Part shown: positions 1-11,791 of the stretch, one piece after another
How positions within the stretch are numbered: the stretch's first letter is position 1
Layout: each line of letters opens with the position of its first letter
Assembly (NCBI RefSeq): GCF_026914265.1
Contig: NC_069132.1
Span: 33,164,932 to 33,228,931 of the forward strand
Origin: Mya arenaria
Taxonomy: Eukaryota; Mollusca; Bivalvia; Myida; Myidae
Direction of reading: 5' to 3'
DNA: 64,000 nucleotides
Made by a program: the position numbers and the translations under genes
The notes under the pieces: generated by a model
Told to the model about the DNA's origin: nothing
Databases searched by the model: none
Seen by the model: only the letters and a program-made list of their open reading frames with translations

Positions 1-587
1 CGAAAGTAGGACATTTTCACCAATTTTCAGCTGAATTTCACTCAAGAAGCTTACATTTGAGATAAAACCAGTATGATCGAGTGCTTTTATTTTGTCGGGA
101 ATAAAAATGAACGCGTGTTTACCGGAATAAGCATGTTTATACTCTTTTTCTGGGTTGAGCTGGAGCGGCCAAAAGCCAGGGAGCTTTCAAGAGCCAAAGC
201 GTGGAGGCTGAGCGTTTGCAACACTAATTAGCGTGAGCAATTATTTGTATCAATAACATTTGCATGTAATGCTTTTCAATTAATTCAAAATTTTGAAATA
301 TTTCATTGATTTTTTTTTCTTTCTAATTCTATAATGATGACTTGATGTATGCATTTATTTGGTATATATTAAAGCGACTTTTAAAATTATTCCGTATGGG
401 TCAAAATATTCACTGAATGTGTATAAGGGTTTCAATAGCAAGTGTTCGGCTTCAGGTTTAAGTAGAACGCATGATCACATACATGCGCCAATGCATAGCA
501 TTGGTAAATTGAAATTAATTAAACACACCTTTAAATGAATAAATTAGGTGATTATATTTGGGTATCTGTCTCCAACAACTGTATACC
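1..587. other. no gene seen
   Basis: AT-rich sequence without a convincing coding region on either strand. I see no recognisable repeat family before the inverted-repeat element that begins at 592. Confidence 0.5.
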
Positions 588-591
588 TTAA

Positions 592-1034
592 AGAGGCTGT
601 ACTCCGTATGATGAAATGGCGAAAAAAAGGAGAAAATTGTCAAAAACTTACATAAACTTGGTATCGATGTGTACAATGCATTTTGTTCGTATTTTTCCAT
701 TTAAAAAGATTCCTTGGTATGCCTACCTAGTAGAATTCATTCCTTATGCGTGATTGGCTAGTCGATGTTATCACGTGAAATTACCAAGTTAGGTATATAG
801 CTTAAATAGTCCAACTGCTGAGGGTAAGCCTTCGTAGCACAGTGGATACAACACTGATTTGCGATTTTGGCGACACCGGTTCGAACCCGGTCTCCGGCTC
901 GTTTTTTTTTTCTTCACATTTTGGTATTTTTCTTACAATTATGATATCAAAGAGTAAATCCTTTTATTAAATAATTGTCCTGAGATTCGTTTCAGAAAAA
1001 AATAATGTTTGGGCCAATCTGGTGTACAGTCCCT
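592..1034 (+). mobile_element. TTAA-flanked short element with internal tRNA-like region (copy 1)
   Basis: The element is flanked by TTAA (588-591) on the left and a decayed TTAT on the right. Its ends are imperfect inverted repeats: AGAGGCTGTACTCC on the left, against GGTGTACAGTCCCT on the right. The interior matches 57962-58452 on the opposite strand over almost its whole length. That includes a GCGTGATTGGCTAG block near 750, a TTATCACGTGA block near 768 and the tRNA-like core at 829-900. No open reading frame is present, so it would depend on enzymes supplied elsewhere. The TTAA target suggests a piggyBac- or Sola3-type mobiliser, which is inference. Confidence 0.7.
829..911 (+). promoter_or_regulatory. 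tRNA-Cys-like Pol III promoter, boxes A and B, with T-run terminator
   Basis: Box A is TAGCACAGTGG at 835-845 and box B is GGTTCGAACCC at 878-888, at normal tRNA spacing. A perfect five-pair T stem closes a TTCGAAC loop. The anticodon position reads GCG here and GCA (Cys) in the sister copy at 58092-58165. The acceptor stem pairs at only about four of seven positions, so this is not a working tRNA gene. A run of ten T at 902-911 fits a Pol III terminator. The sister copy keeps the same boxes and T run. Confidence 0.7.
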
Positions 1035-1318
1035 TTATTGAGGCGTCAACTCAGCTTTATGCGTTGCAATCAGCTAGTGGTTGTCATAAACGAGGCAGAT
1101 TCTGTAGTAAGCATTGATTCAAATTTATATTTCAATCGCTGAAATGATGCGTAAACTAATACTTATGATCAATCAATACAGATTTGAATGTTCTTTTTAA
1201 ATACAGTATGGAAGTGCGATCTTTCGGAATAACGAAATATATTCAACGTGTAAAACAGCAGGGTTCGATTCCTACCAGTACAATTCTGCCCAAAGCGGCT
1301 ATCTCAACAATTATTTAA

Positions 1319-1545
1319 AGGTGCACTTTTACTCCCAAATAAGATGTATGAATAAATATAAAAGAATGGTTCTTATGAAGGAAACCGTGTTTAAATTGAA
1401 AGAAAGGTATAGGAAACACGGCATTTCTACCTTATAAGACGATAGTTGATCACTGTAAATCTTTTACGACCCACCAGTCAATTAATATTTGTGCGTTTCC
1501 AGCTATTAAATACACGGTTAATCTTGTTATCAGTAATTAATATAG
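1319..1545 (+). mobile_element. MITE fragment, AGATGCACTCTTACTCCC family
   Basis: It starts after TTAA (1315-1318) with AGGTGCACTTTTACTCCC. It matches 28794-29156 and the reverse of 49804-50177 until about 1545, where the right end is missing. It is non-coding. Confidence 0.6.
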
Positions 1546-1881
1546 CATATCGGCAAGCAGAATGCATACGACTTAATAAGTAAGCACGTCTTCAAAACAT
1601 TGACATTTTGTAATCCTTAAAAATCTGCTTTTGGAATATATGCATATATTTAAAAAACCACAAATCAATTTAAAGGATGACAAACACTGTCTTCACTGTC
1701 TTTCGTTGGTAAGAAACTAGTTTTACTTTTATATCTGGTACACGAACTTTGTTTTTGTTGTAACAGTTTCAAATAAATTGAAAACCAATTTTATCGTTTG
1801 TTTTACGAAAACCGAAACTCGTTTTTGAAACTATCGAAATCCCCTCCGCGAGCGGTTTTGTCACTTCCATCCAAAAACAAA

Positions 1882-1950
1882 ATGGCGGACAGTGATCCAA
1901 CACGTGTGATAGAACATCATTTAGTTAGAACAGGCAAACGACCATCTGCG
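1882..1950 (+). CDS. candidate first coding exon of an unknown gene
   Basis: An ATG in a strong context (CAAAATGGCGGAC) opens 23 codons beginning MADSDPTRVIEHH. It follows a locally GC-richer stretch near 1845 and ends at a possible donor, GCG|gtatca. Without splicing the frame stops at 1963-1965. The setting resembles an animal 5' UTR plus first exon. I could not find a second exon, and LINE debris follows, so it may be a chance open stretch or a stranded exon. Confidence 0.2.
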
Positions 1951-2166
1951 GTATCATTGTATTGAAGAAATTCAGAAATAATGGCTACAAGCAGAAGCTC
2001 CGCCATGTTTAAGACACCTTGAAATTGAGATAATTTAACAGAATTGTTCCTTATTAGGATTTTGAAGCGTTTTTATAACACTTAAAGCACTAAAATCTCC
2101 TTGAATACAAAATGCATTTCTGCAAACGTTTTATGACGACCACTTGTGCATTGTTTTTCTGAGTTT

Positions 2167-2198
2167 GAATAAGGAACTATTTCCTTATTCCTTATTCG
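2167..2198. repeat. GAATAAGGAAC hairpin, repeated at 2767-2798
   Basis: GAATAAGGAAC is followed by TTCCTTATTC in inverted orientation. A near-identical 32-base hairpin sits 600 bases downstream (2767-2798). The sequence between the two does not look duplicated. Confidence 0.5.
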
Positions 2199-2918
2199 CA
2201 ATTCTGTGTATTGTTAATCACGTTAAGCCAGAAGTGCTACATGTAAAAGAACAGAATAGAACAGAATTTATTCGATTAAAACCATTACGGCTTCTCATCA
2301 TAAAGGTATACAAAATAGATAAATACAAATGTTAAACAATAAGCACTACACGAGTATGAGTTGCTACAATTATGACCAATTAACAAAGTGACACTGAAAT
2401 ATTAAGCAATGAATGGGCTCATAAAGATGAAAACAAGAGAACAAATCCTAATATTTCATCACATCATGAAAATATTATGCAAAGAAAAAAGATCATACAG
2501 TGTTGTTGTATAACATCAACCTTAGCCAATCGAAACATAGATGAGGACATGATAATTTTAACACTTTAATATTTTATGTTCTTATTTTGGTTTCGATAAT
2601 TAATCAGGAACCAGTCCAAAATTTGAGTTGGAAGAAGGAAAAATAATCAAGTGCGATGTTCCTTTTTCGTGGTTCCCTTTTCTGTCCCAGAGTGCTTTTA
2701 ATAAATGGGCGCAGTTAATGGAATGTGCTTCTGATGTAAAGGAAATAAGCATATTACAAGGCAGTTGAATAAGGAACTAGTGTCCTATTCCTTATTCGAT
2801 TTTTTTCTATTTTCGTGCACTGTTTATTCACAAAGTGTTTAATTCTTATGAAAAGACGAACACATTACAAAGAAGTAATTATAGGCATATCTGCAATAAT
2901 GTATTTTGAGGAATAACT

Positions 2919-3506
2919 TTTCTCCCACCTCAGATAAGTAGATCCAAAATTTTAACCATGCTAAAAATTCTTATCTTGCCCACGGGCAAAGATATAACAA
3001 GTACCCGTATGGAACTCCTTTTTAATGGTAATCAATCCATTGCAATCGCCTGCTTGTTAAAGACTGTCGTCATAGAGACCTTGTCCTGTGGCAATATTTA
3101 GAGTCCTTATGGATATTTCTCGCCTCAAATGTCACCATAAAAAAGTTTTCAGGCACTTTTGAAGAAATAAAGCTTCACTCTCTTCAGAACTATTTAAAGA
3201 CCGATTTGACTATTAACATAATCTGAATCACTGCGCACACATCCATGACAACCACGAATTATTACATATCCATACGCATTTATTTTCACTACGCACAAAA
3301 GAGTTCCAACAAAAAATACATTTTTAATAAATTCTGTTTAACTGAGGTGGGAGAAAAAGCATCTACCATAGCCGCTCGTGTAAGATAGGTTCATCCCGAC
3401 CCTCGCACAGGGTGTTTTGCGGAAACTCGGTAAACCTCGTTTCCGCAAAACAACCTACGCTCGGGTTGGGATGAACCTATCTTACCCTCTCGGCAATGGA
3501 AGATAC
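2919..3506 (+). mobile_element. foldback element, long copy
   Basis: It begins TTTTCTCCCACCTCAG. An inverted copy, CTGAGGTGGGAGAAAA, lies near 3341-3358. A large terminal hairpin follows (about 3364-3500): GTAAGATAGGTTCATCCC pairs with GGGATGAACCTATCTTAC, and GTTTTGCGGAAAC pairs with GTTTCCGCAAAAC. The element ends GGAAGATAC. Its boundaries come from the copy at 44547-45058, whose insertion site is empty in the paralogous segment. There is no coding capacity. It directly abuts the truncated LINE at 3507. Confidence 0.75.
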
Positions 3507-5078
3507 TTATATGATTAACATTCATGGTCCAATATCGCCATTATTGTTTTCTTATTATTTAGATGGTCTGCATGAATATTTTCGAAATAGTACAATTTTG
3601 CACGGTGTCAGTAGTAATAATCACCCATTAGATAATAATTTGCTCGCCTATCTGAAATTAGTTGTACTTTTGTATGCAGATGACACTGTCATCATATCTG
3701 AATCAGCTGATGATCTTCAAAATGCTATTGACCTTTATGAACAAAACTGTGACCTATGCAAACTGACTGTCAACACTTCTAAAACCAAAATTCTAGTTAT
3801 TCAGAAAGGCATAAGACGTAATTATCATGTTCTGTATAAAGGCAATCCATTGGACGTGGTTGATAGTTTTAAATATTTAGGATTAGTATTTAGCAACAGT
3901 GGCTCTTTTTATAAAGCTAAGGTTGAAATATCAAAGCAGGCACTTAAAGCAAATGTAAGCATGTAGCCCTGCCGATTGATATGCAAATATATCTTTTCAA
4001 TAAAATGATTAAGCCTATACTTCTATATGGATGTGAATGCTGGGGATATGGAAATAATGAAAGTTTATAAAGAGTTCAACTTAAATTTTTGAAATATATT
4101 TTATGTGTTAAGTCAAGCACCGCATCTTGCATAGTATACGGTAAAACGGGCGTCAAACTGTTATCAATTGATATAGAGAATAGAATGATTTTATATTGGA
4201 CAAAACTTGTATCACCATTGTACCAAAAAGCAGCAACAACTATGTATACGATAATGTACGTACTTAGTAACTATATTTGTGATGTAAACATACGTAGGAA
4301 TACTTTTCTATGGATTTCTTTTGTCAAAAAAATATTTATAAAATGTGGTCTTAATAATATATGGGATTCACATATATTTCCAAATCATAAATGGTAAACT
4401 TGCAATGTTAAACAGAAACTCACAGATTTGTTTTTAAATGAATGGTATAGCATTGTTAACGCTTCCAGTAAATGCAACAATTATAAATTGTTTAAGAACG
4501 AGTTAGGAATTGATAATTATCTTAAAACTACACCTTATAAATTGTTAAAGTTAATGATTAAATTTCGAACCAGAAACCATCGTCTTCCTATCGAGACAGG
4601 AAGCTGGATTGGACTAGATATGTCATCAAGGAAGTGTTTTTTTGTGTCAAGCAAACAGTAGCATTGGAGACGAATATCATTATTTACTTGAATGTATAGC
4701 TTTAAACAATAGCAGACAGCGATTTATTGATAAAAAATACTATGTTAATCCGAATGTCATCAAATTAAAATCTGTAACACTCAAATGTCGAAATATAAAA
4801 AGTTGTCTCAATTTGTGAAGGAAATAGTAAAACTGTTCTAAAATGTTAATATATTTGTACAACAACGCATGTATCCGATACTCGATAACTTGATATTCAT
4901 ATCCATATAAAGCATTGTATAACACATGTCTCTCCCATTTGATTTGCTTTGTACCTTTGTATATCGAATGTTTTCTTTTTATAACAGCCTCGTTGTTAGT
5001 GTGTATTTCTTTTTCACATGCCCATGCTGTCATGTTATATGAACTGAGTTGTCTGAAAATAAACCTTGAATATCTCCC
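3507..5078 (+). pseudogene. non-LTR retrotransposon, RT and C-terminal region, 5' truncated
   Basis: The open stretch at 3496-3963 reads through reverse transcriptase palm motifs: a PISPLLFSYYLDGL block, then the catalytic LLYADDTVI block near 3670. A thumb-like FKYLGLVFS follows at about 3871. Other frames continue with a KPILLYGCECWG block near 4011 and a YWTKL block near 4195, so several frameshifts and stops separate the parts. The N-terminal endonuclease half is absent. It encodes no intact protein. It is related to the copies at 5085-6755 and 7215-10235, and I did not assign the clade. Confidence 0.8.
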
Positions 5079-5801
5079 CTGTTATCAATGATGTTAAAGA
5101 CTGAGTAAGATATTGATACACTATCATTTTTATGCTATTGTTTGCTGATGAATTCGCATTATTTACCACTGATCCTGTTATCTAACATCATCATCTAAAT
5201 TCTCATTACATGTATATGTATTCAAGAAACTGGGTCTTAAAATTAACACAAAAAACTAAAATATGTGCGTTTGAAAGCAGGAAAAGTTATTAAACTTTTG
5301 TTATTTAGGTATAAACTTTTCTAATACTGGAAATATGAATAATGCTGTAAAAATGTTGTTTGAACAAGCTTTAAAGGCATGCATACACCATCTACTAAAC
5401 TATCATTGTTTGATGTTCTTGTTGAATCAATTATTTTATAGGGATCGGAGATTTGGGGAGCATAAAATTATGTTCACAGTGTGTTAAACAAACACCTTTA
5501 AAATTACGCAAACATATTCTTCGTGTTAGACAACATACATTTACAACAAATGCCACCTGTCACTGCCATCTGTCTGTTTCTCAAAATTTCGTCTCATTCT
5601 GGTGATGACAGTTGTGGCTTGGTGGTTAGATGTAGGGTCTTCGGTAGCGGGTTTTTCTTCATCTCCATCCGCACCGCCGTGCCTGCTCTCTGCTGGTCTC
5701 GGAGTTCCTTGTTACTGTCGTAGATTACAATTGTAAGTCTATGTTAACCCAAAAAGTAAGAAACCAATACATGTATGTTCAAACTTGGTATGATAACTTG
5801 A

Positions 5802-6141
5802 AGCAGCACTCTCACAGATTTACCGTCTTGACAACTTTTTTGTCTTTGAATGAGCTAATTTTTGTGTAAATATCAGCAAACCAGTGATATAAGACTGCTG
5901 ACAAAAGATCAGATCGCAGATTTTCATATTTCCGTTCGAAAATTTTATGGCTAAAAGCGTTATAAACGGTTTAAGAAAAAGGCATAAAACATCAAACTCA
6001 AATATAAAAAAAACTGCGATCTGATTTTTTGTCCGCAGTCTTATATCACTAATTTCCGTACATTTTCGCATAAATTGGCTTGTTCCACGACAAAAAATAA
6101 AAAAAAAGTTGTCAAAGCGTTCAATCTGTGAGAGTGCAGCT
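5802..6141. mobile_element. palindromic MITE, AGCTGCACTCTCACAGATT family
   Basis: Long inverted arms run from AGCAGCACTCTCACAGATT to its complement ending GTGCAGCT, with TTAA on the right at 6142-6145. Related copies sit at 22406-22695, 33727-34359, 43754-44078, 50852-51193 and 53238-54584. It is non-coding; the ORFs through it are by-products of the palindrome. Confidence 0.8.
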
Positions 6142-6670
6142 TTAACATTTCAGCCCAAAATGGAATACTATTGTAGATTCAAACAATAACTTTTAATTAA
6201 AGAATATTATACGTGGGTCAAAAATGAAAACCATCGTAAAGAATTATCAAGATTTAAGACTATCATCTCATTCACTTGAAATAGAGACTCATTGCCGATG
6301 TATTAATATTAGTAGATTAAATAGAAAATGTAAACTTGTCCACAAAATACTGTTGTGTCTGAATATCATTTTTACTTAGTTGTACAGCCTATTCAGAACT
6401 TAGAAATAAACATTGTATTAAATATATTTCGCCAAATATGAATAAATTTGAATATATGATGTCAGTAAAGAGGGATTTATATTATACAATAATTAGCAAA
6501 TATGTAAGAAGTGCTATGAAATTGAGACAAGAAAGGCTATAAAAGTTCAGCTGCTTCTATTTGCCGTAATAATAGTGGTCATACTTCCTTATAAATTAAT
6601 AGGATATTTCTTTTGTAATTAGAAATGTTTTTGTCATTACGTAGTTGCTATATCATTATATATTTTTGTC

Positions 6671-6709
6671 TTGGCCATACATGTAAGTAGATAGTTTGTA
6701 AATGGCCAA
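6671..6709 (+). other. conserved 3'-end hairpin of LINE copies
   Basis: TTGGCCAT (6671-6678) pairs perfectly with ATGGCCAA (6702-6709). The same eight-pair stem with an unrelated loop of equal length is at 10160-10167 and 10191-10198, in the other LINE 3' end. A conserved stem with a drifting loop suggests the RNA structure recognised by the element's reverse transcriptase. That role is inference. Confidence 0.55.
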
Positions 6710-6911
6710 AGGCAGACATGCCGTTTGGTCAATAAACCCTGGAACTCTGCTTAAAACAGAGAGCCTCTTTATAATACACAATAATATATTCTTAATATTA
6801 ATTCCTTAATAATATTTATTGTTTATTTTATTTGACTAAACCATTAAGAAAAGGAAGTTGAAAATTGGTTTTGTTCGTGCGCACGTTGCTTACGTCACTC
6901 GCGCGCTATTA

Positions 6912-7082
6912 CGGGACAGTGTGTACCGTGTCAGTGACCAATATCCCAAGGTCATTCAGGACCGCCGCAGAAAGCTTGTGCCATATCTAGTACAGGCCCG
7001 CCAAGCAGGTTAACATGCATCGCTTTCGAACGATGTGCTGTACATCGACAGGGTAAGGTATACCTACGACCATCCCCACTAG
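6912..7082 (+). pseudogene. LINE ORF1-like RNA-binding domain fragment
   Basis: Read from 6918, the + strand gives VSDQYPKVIQDRRRKLVPYL, one stop, then LSNDVLYIDRVRYT. This pattern belongs to the C-terminal RNA-binding domain of L1-type ORF1 proteins (Transposase_22 family). The start of the domain and the coiled coil are missing. A poly-C tract at 7105-7117 ends the similarity. It lies just upstream of the LINE at 7215, but I cannot show that they were one element. Confidence 0.6.
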
Positions 7083-7214
7083 GGCCTACACCGGCGCTAC
7101 CCCCGCCCCCCCCCCCCTCCCCGCGCGGTCCCCGGAACCAGCGCCGCAGAGACACCGGCAGCCAGGATGGTCAAGGACAGCCACGCACAGCTGGGAAAAG
7201 GAACAGAAGCGATC

Positions 7215-10200
7215 AGATATAGTTGAGAATATTAATCATAATCGATATGTTGATATGCCGGAGTACGATTTTCCGCTTGACGTACTACCGCCACGCTCGT
7301 CTTTCGATGACCAGGCTAATCCTTTTGGTAACAAATTATTATCACTTTGTAAAGAAAATATCATCTTTATCGTCAATGGTAGATAAGAGCCAAGTCATTC
7401 AAGTTACATGTCATAACTTTATTAGAAACACATTCGCTTCTAGTGTTGTTGACTATATGTCATAGTAAATTACAATTTATTTACTTGCTTAGATAGTTTT
7501 AAAGTTCTAGACGCTACAGAGTTTTTCGATCATTGCCCGATTGATTTTACTTTGAATTGTAATACTCTTTATAATGATACAAACTTGAATTCTACTTATG
7601 GTAAGATTATTTGGGATACCTGCGATGCCAATGTGTTACAACATGCGTTAGATGGTAAAAAACGATTATTTGATGAAATTACCAATAATTTATTACATGA
7701 CAATGCTGATTTTGATGTATGTATAACTAAACTGTGTGATCTTATTTATGATATATCTTTTCAGCTGAATGGAAAGTCTTTTAATGTAAACCCTCTACGT
7801 AAATGCAACACTAGAAAATCAATGTGGTTTGATGTAGCTTGCAAAGAACATAAAAAAATATTTTATCATTGTAAAAGGGTATTTAAAGATTCACCTACGA
7901 ATGAAAATCGCTTAGGTTTTTTAAATGCTAGAGCGAGCTTTTGTGATGTTAAACGTAAAGCAAAGCGTGTTTTTATACCAAGGAACGTAATACATTATGT
8001 ACTCTAAGTAAGTCTAGACCAAGAAAGTTCTTGAAATATATAAACAAATATAAGGCTAAACCTATTTCTAGTAGTCACGATGTCAATATTGATGATTTTA
8101 TTAAACATTTTAAGAATATATCAAATACTCCACTCTTCAGCTCATTCGACAACGACGATTTTGTAATCAGAGAGGAACCAATAAATGCTGATGATTTAGA
8201 CTGCCCTTTAACGATCACAGAAATGCAAAATAATGTTGCTGATTTTTTCATTGATTCTAAGCATTTTATTTCCCCCTATCTTGTTAAGAATTTTAATTTT
8301 ATCTTTGACCAAGGAATTTATCCTGAGGCTTGGTGTAAAGGCGTCACAGTTCCTATCTTCAAGAAAGGTGATCGTTCTTGTGCTGCTAACTATAGAGGGA
8401 TAACATTAATAAGTAGTATTGCCAAAAATATTTTCAATTACCTAACGGAATAGAATAAACAAGTGGTGTGAACGTGAACATATATTAAACTCATCTCAAT
8501 TTGGGTTTAGAGATAGCCGTAGCACAACTAATTGTATTTTTATATTACATACTATTACTCAGAATGTTATTAATAATAAATCAAAGTTGTATTGTGCTTT
8601 TATAGGCTACGAAAAAGCGTTTGATACTGCCATACATGAAGCGCTTTGGATTAAACTTGTATGTGTTAAGCAGGGCGAACTCTTGTCTCCATTATTTTTA
8701 ATATTATTTATAAATGACATTAAAGATTGTATAGATTTTACCAACCTTACGGAATAAAACTTACGCTTGCTATCCATATGTATGCTACTAGTTGCTGATG
8801 ATATTGCGTTATTTACTACCAGTGCAGATAGTTTACAATTACAACTAGACAATCTATACCAATATTCATGCAAATGGGGTCTAAAGATAAATGTAAATAA
8901 AACTAAAGTATGTGTTTTTGAGAAAAGAAAAAACAATTGTACATTCAACCGGTCTATCAATGGTGATATTATTAAAATTGTCAGTGAATTCTGTTACCTA
9001 GGAATTAAGTTTCATTACACTAGTAATTTATCACGGGTAATAAATATTTTAAATGAGCAAGCTTTGAAAGCATATAACCATTTATTATCGATATTTAGTC
9101 GTGTCAATATAGATGTTAAAACAAAACACTCTTTGTTTGATGCGCTTGTTGTACCAATTATTTTATATGGTTCTGACGAATGGGGGATTTACTACTCAAA
9201 TGATGCCGACAAGTTACACTCAAAATTTTGTAAATTGCTGTTAGGAGTACGCCCCCAGACTACAAATGCAGCTGTTTTTGGTGAGCTGGGTAGATTCCCA
9301 TTGTCTGTCATATGCAAACAAAGAGCTTTAAGCTACTGGGCTAAGGTTATGAATAAACCAGATTCACTTATGTTTAACGTTTTTACTAAACAATGTAATT
9401 TATATAATGGTTTAAATAGAAATATCGCTAATAACACAAATGTAAACCTATGGTGTTTATCAGTCAAACGGGTGTTAGATAATCTCGGTCATGGTAATAT
9501 TTTTTTGAATTTAATGCTGATATCAATTATATACCAAATTTGGTGCAAAGACTGAGAGATCAATACGTACAACAATGAGTTTTGAGTTGAGTTGAGTTGA
9601 GTTGAGTACAACAATGGAGTGATATAATCAACCCAAAATGGAATACTATAAAACATTTAAATGCGAATTTATATACGAAAAATACTTAGATTGTGTTTAT
9701 AATACTAAATTTAGACAAAAGTTGTCACAATTTCGATTATCTTCACATAATATGGAAATTGAAAGAGGTAGATTTAATAATGTTATTAGGGCAGAACGTA
9801 AATGTAAATTATGTGCACAGAATACTGTTGAGTCAGAATTTCACTTTCTACTATGTTGTTCCGCTTATAGTGATATACGAAGAAAACATGGAATAAAATC
9901 ACACTGGCCTAGTTTAATTTAATAATTTATTATCCAAATTTTGGCTGCTTCTTAATTTTATTTAAATAATAATAATAATAGTAATGTCAATAATATTGAT
10001 TATAATTATAGTTATTATTAAAATGATAGAAATTAAAATAATTAATAATGATAGTTTGTTTAACTCGTCAATTACTTCGTATATTGATTATTTCAATTGT
10101 CAATATATATACATTTTCATATGCATATTATATCATATTTGTTCATGTACGTTTGTGTCTTGGCCATATCGATATTTATGCAATGTGTAAATGGCCAAAG

Positions 10201-10235
10201 GCAAGATCCCGATTTGCCAATATAAAACTTGTAAC
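7215..10235 (+). pseudogene. non-LTR retrotransposon, endonuclease remnant plus RT, broken
   Basis: At 7255-7365 the frame reads EYDFPLDVLPPRSSFDD and then LCKENIIFIVNGR. This is the late part of an APE-type endonuclease domain, closed by a stop at 7366. Open blocks follow at 7552-8007 and 8031-8453; the second ends in the RT entry motif (PIFKKGDRSCAANYRGITL). Then come a KAFDT block near 8610, a VKQGELLSPLF block near 8665 and the catalytic VADDIALF block near 8790. The thumb and C-terminal region lie in 8767-9555, and a KCKLCAQNT zinc-knuckle-like stretch in 9638-9922. About 35 residues appear deleted between KAFDT and the QGE block. The 3' end holds the hairpin at 10160-10198. Not functional. 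Confidence 0.85.
9576..9606 (+). repeat. GAGTT pentanucleotide repeat
   Basis: About five to six GAGTT units lie between two GTACAACAATG-like copies, inside the LINE. It splits the C-terminal reading frame between 9555 and 9638. Confidence 0.8.
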
Positions 10236-10239
10236 TTGT

Positions 10240-11118
10240 ATATGAACCTAGTGAAATCATATTATTAAAATTCATATGTGTAACTTAAAAGTGATTCATA
10301 TATGCACATAATTTCTGTTAGAGGGAGGATGGCAGGCGATTTTTTTGTCATTATCGTATGGTTGTATGTACCCCCAGATCAGCCTCTGTTTCGTCTTCGG
10401 AAATGTTTCAATCGGAACACCTCTGCCATTATCAATCAGAATTGAAGCTTGGAAGCTCGCCGGAGATGGCCGAGTTGTTACGATTGAGAATTTTTGTTAC
10501 TTAAATATTATTACTTATTTATGTTTTCTTATTTACCAATTGGACCCGAATTCAATTTATTCTGTTTAATAGTGGAAACCGTCAATAACAAACCTGAGCA
10601 TTAGGAATACCCTTAAAATGGACAGAATTTCGGCGTCGGCGTACCGAAATGGGGTTGGCATCCTTATGCCCCTCATGCTATTTCTTCTCCCACACTTCCT
10701 AACTCACATTTCTTTGTAGCATGCATCCTTATCCCCCCCCCCCCCACCCTAAAAACACACCCGAAAAAAAACGACAACTTTGAATGACAATTATAATCCA
10801 ACTGCAAACACTATAAGAAGTGATTGTATATTTTGTACTCATTATGCATATTTAATGCCAGTGGGCGTGCTGGTCCGAACAACCGGCCATTTTCATGCAT
10901 GAGCGCGAGCCCCGATCAATCCTTGCCGGTCTGGTCCCTCTTTGATGTGTTTATGGAAGTTACTAAGTATGGATTGGTAATTAAGAACTCCCGATGATGA
11001 TTCAAGTCGCACAACTGAGGTTACATGTAGAATGTTCAAAAAGTACAAATAATAAGATAAAATAAAAGATATTGCTTTATATGCAAATGTCATTTGTTTA
11101 ACATCTTAAAACTTGATT
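10240..11118. other. no gene seen
   Basis: AT-rich sequence with a poly-C tract at 10733-10746. I recognise neither a coding motif nor a repeat family here. Confidence 0.45.
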
Positions 11119-11562
11119 TCAGAAGTGGTTATAATAAAGCAATTGCCTCCATTTCTTCCTTTTACCAGGTTTGAAATCAACGTCATTGGTAGCAGTCTCT
11201 ATGAAGACAGGTGTAACCACCCGTCTAAAAACAAGTGGCTTCCTCAGTCTGTGTACCAGACATACGGCTGTCTTCAAACCACTCTTCTCTTCATTTACGA
11301 TTTGGTTCTCACGTGCGTCTAACGAATGACCCCCGGTTTCATTCCTCTTATACACTGCCGATTCCATATTTCCAACCAGTTGAGCTACCCTTGTTACAGC
11401 GTCAAGGAAGTCCACCTCTATACCCTTAGATATCGTGTCAGTTACAGTTGTTTTAAGATGTGCCAGCATCCACGAACCGTCTTTGGTGTTGCGTTTGCTG
11501 CGTTTTCCCGACACAGAAGGAAAAAGAACGAGAAAGTCCATTGGAATGATGTCAAATATGCA
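11119..11562 (-). CDS. caspase-like protein, p10 exon (last exon)
   Basis: This is the small-subunit exon of a caspase-family cysteine protease. An acceptor (tttggttttcag) precedes TGC at 11562, and the frame runs 147 residues to a stop at 11119. The order IIPMDFLVLFPSV, SGKRSKRNTKDGSW, FLDAVTRV and CLVHRLRKPLVF matches the p10 fold, from the strand that follows the cleavage loop to the closing strand. The substrate-pocket Arg is kept (KRN). The usual Trp beside it (the SWR motif of caspase-3) is Lys here. A basic tail of about 25 residues follows the last strand. The p20 exon lies upstream on the same strand at 13472-14051. Assignment to p10 is firm; activity is not shown. Confidence 0.85.
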   Translation of the reverse strand, partial: CIFDIIPMDFLVLFPSVSGKRSKRNTKDGSWMLAHLKTTVTDTISKGIEVDFLDAVTRVAQLVGNMESAVYKRNETGGHSLDARENQIVNEEKSGLKTAVCLVHRLRKPLVFRRVVTPVFIETATNDVDFKPGKRKKWRQLLYYNHF

Positions 11563-11742
11563 CTGAAAACCAAATTCCTCTACTTCCGTCACACAAAATC
11601 GTCCAATCCGAGTCGGATCATCGCTGATATTTTCCCTCGAATTACCTATATTTAAGAGCAACATAAACTAAGGTTAGGACTTTTATAAGGCAATAGCAAT
11701 AATTGCTATGGTAAAACTGCCACCACCCCCAGCACCAACACC

Positions 11743-11791
<49 letters not shown>

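Larger units (their letters stand above)
5085..6755 (+). pseudogene. non-LTR retrotransposon remnant, interrupted by a MITE
   Basis: A broken YADD-like region (FADEFALFTT) lies near 5138. It is followed by a NEQALKA-type stretch near 5365 and an ILYGSEIWG-type stretch near 5430. After the MITE at 5802-6141 the C-terminal part resumes around 6150. The 3' end at 6660-6750 carries the same TTGGCCAT...ATGGCCAA hairpin as the copy ending near 10235. Every frame is closed many times, and the MITE must have inserted after the LINE. Confidence 0.7.

Noticed and set aside
829..900. A functional tRNA gene
   Set aside because: The T arm and boxes are good, but the acceptor stem pairs at only about four of seven positions. 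The sequence is embedded in a dispersed element that recurs at 58092-58165.
7215..10235. A functional reverse transcriptase gene
   Set aside because: Stops, frameshifts and a deletion inside the palm region leave no complete domain.
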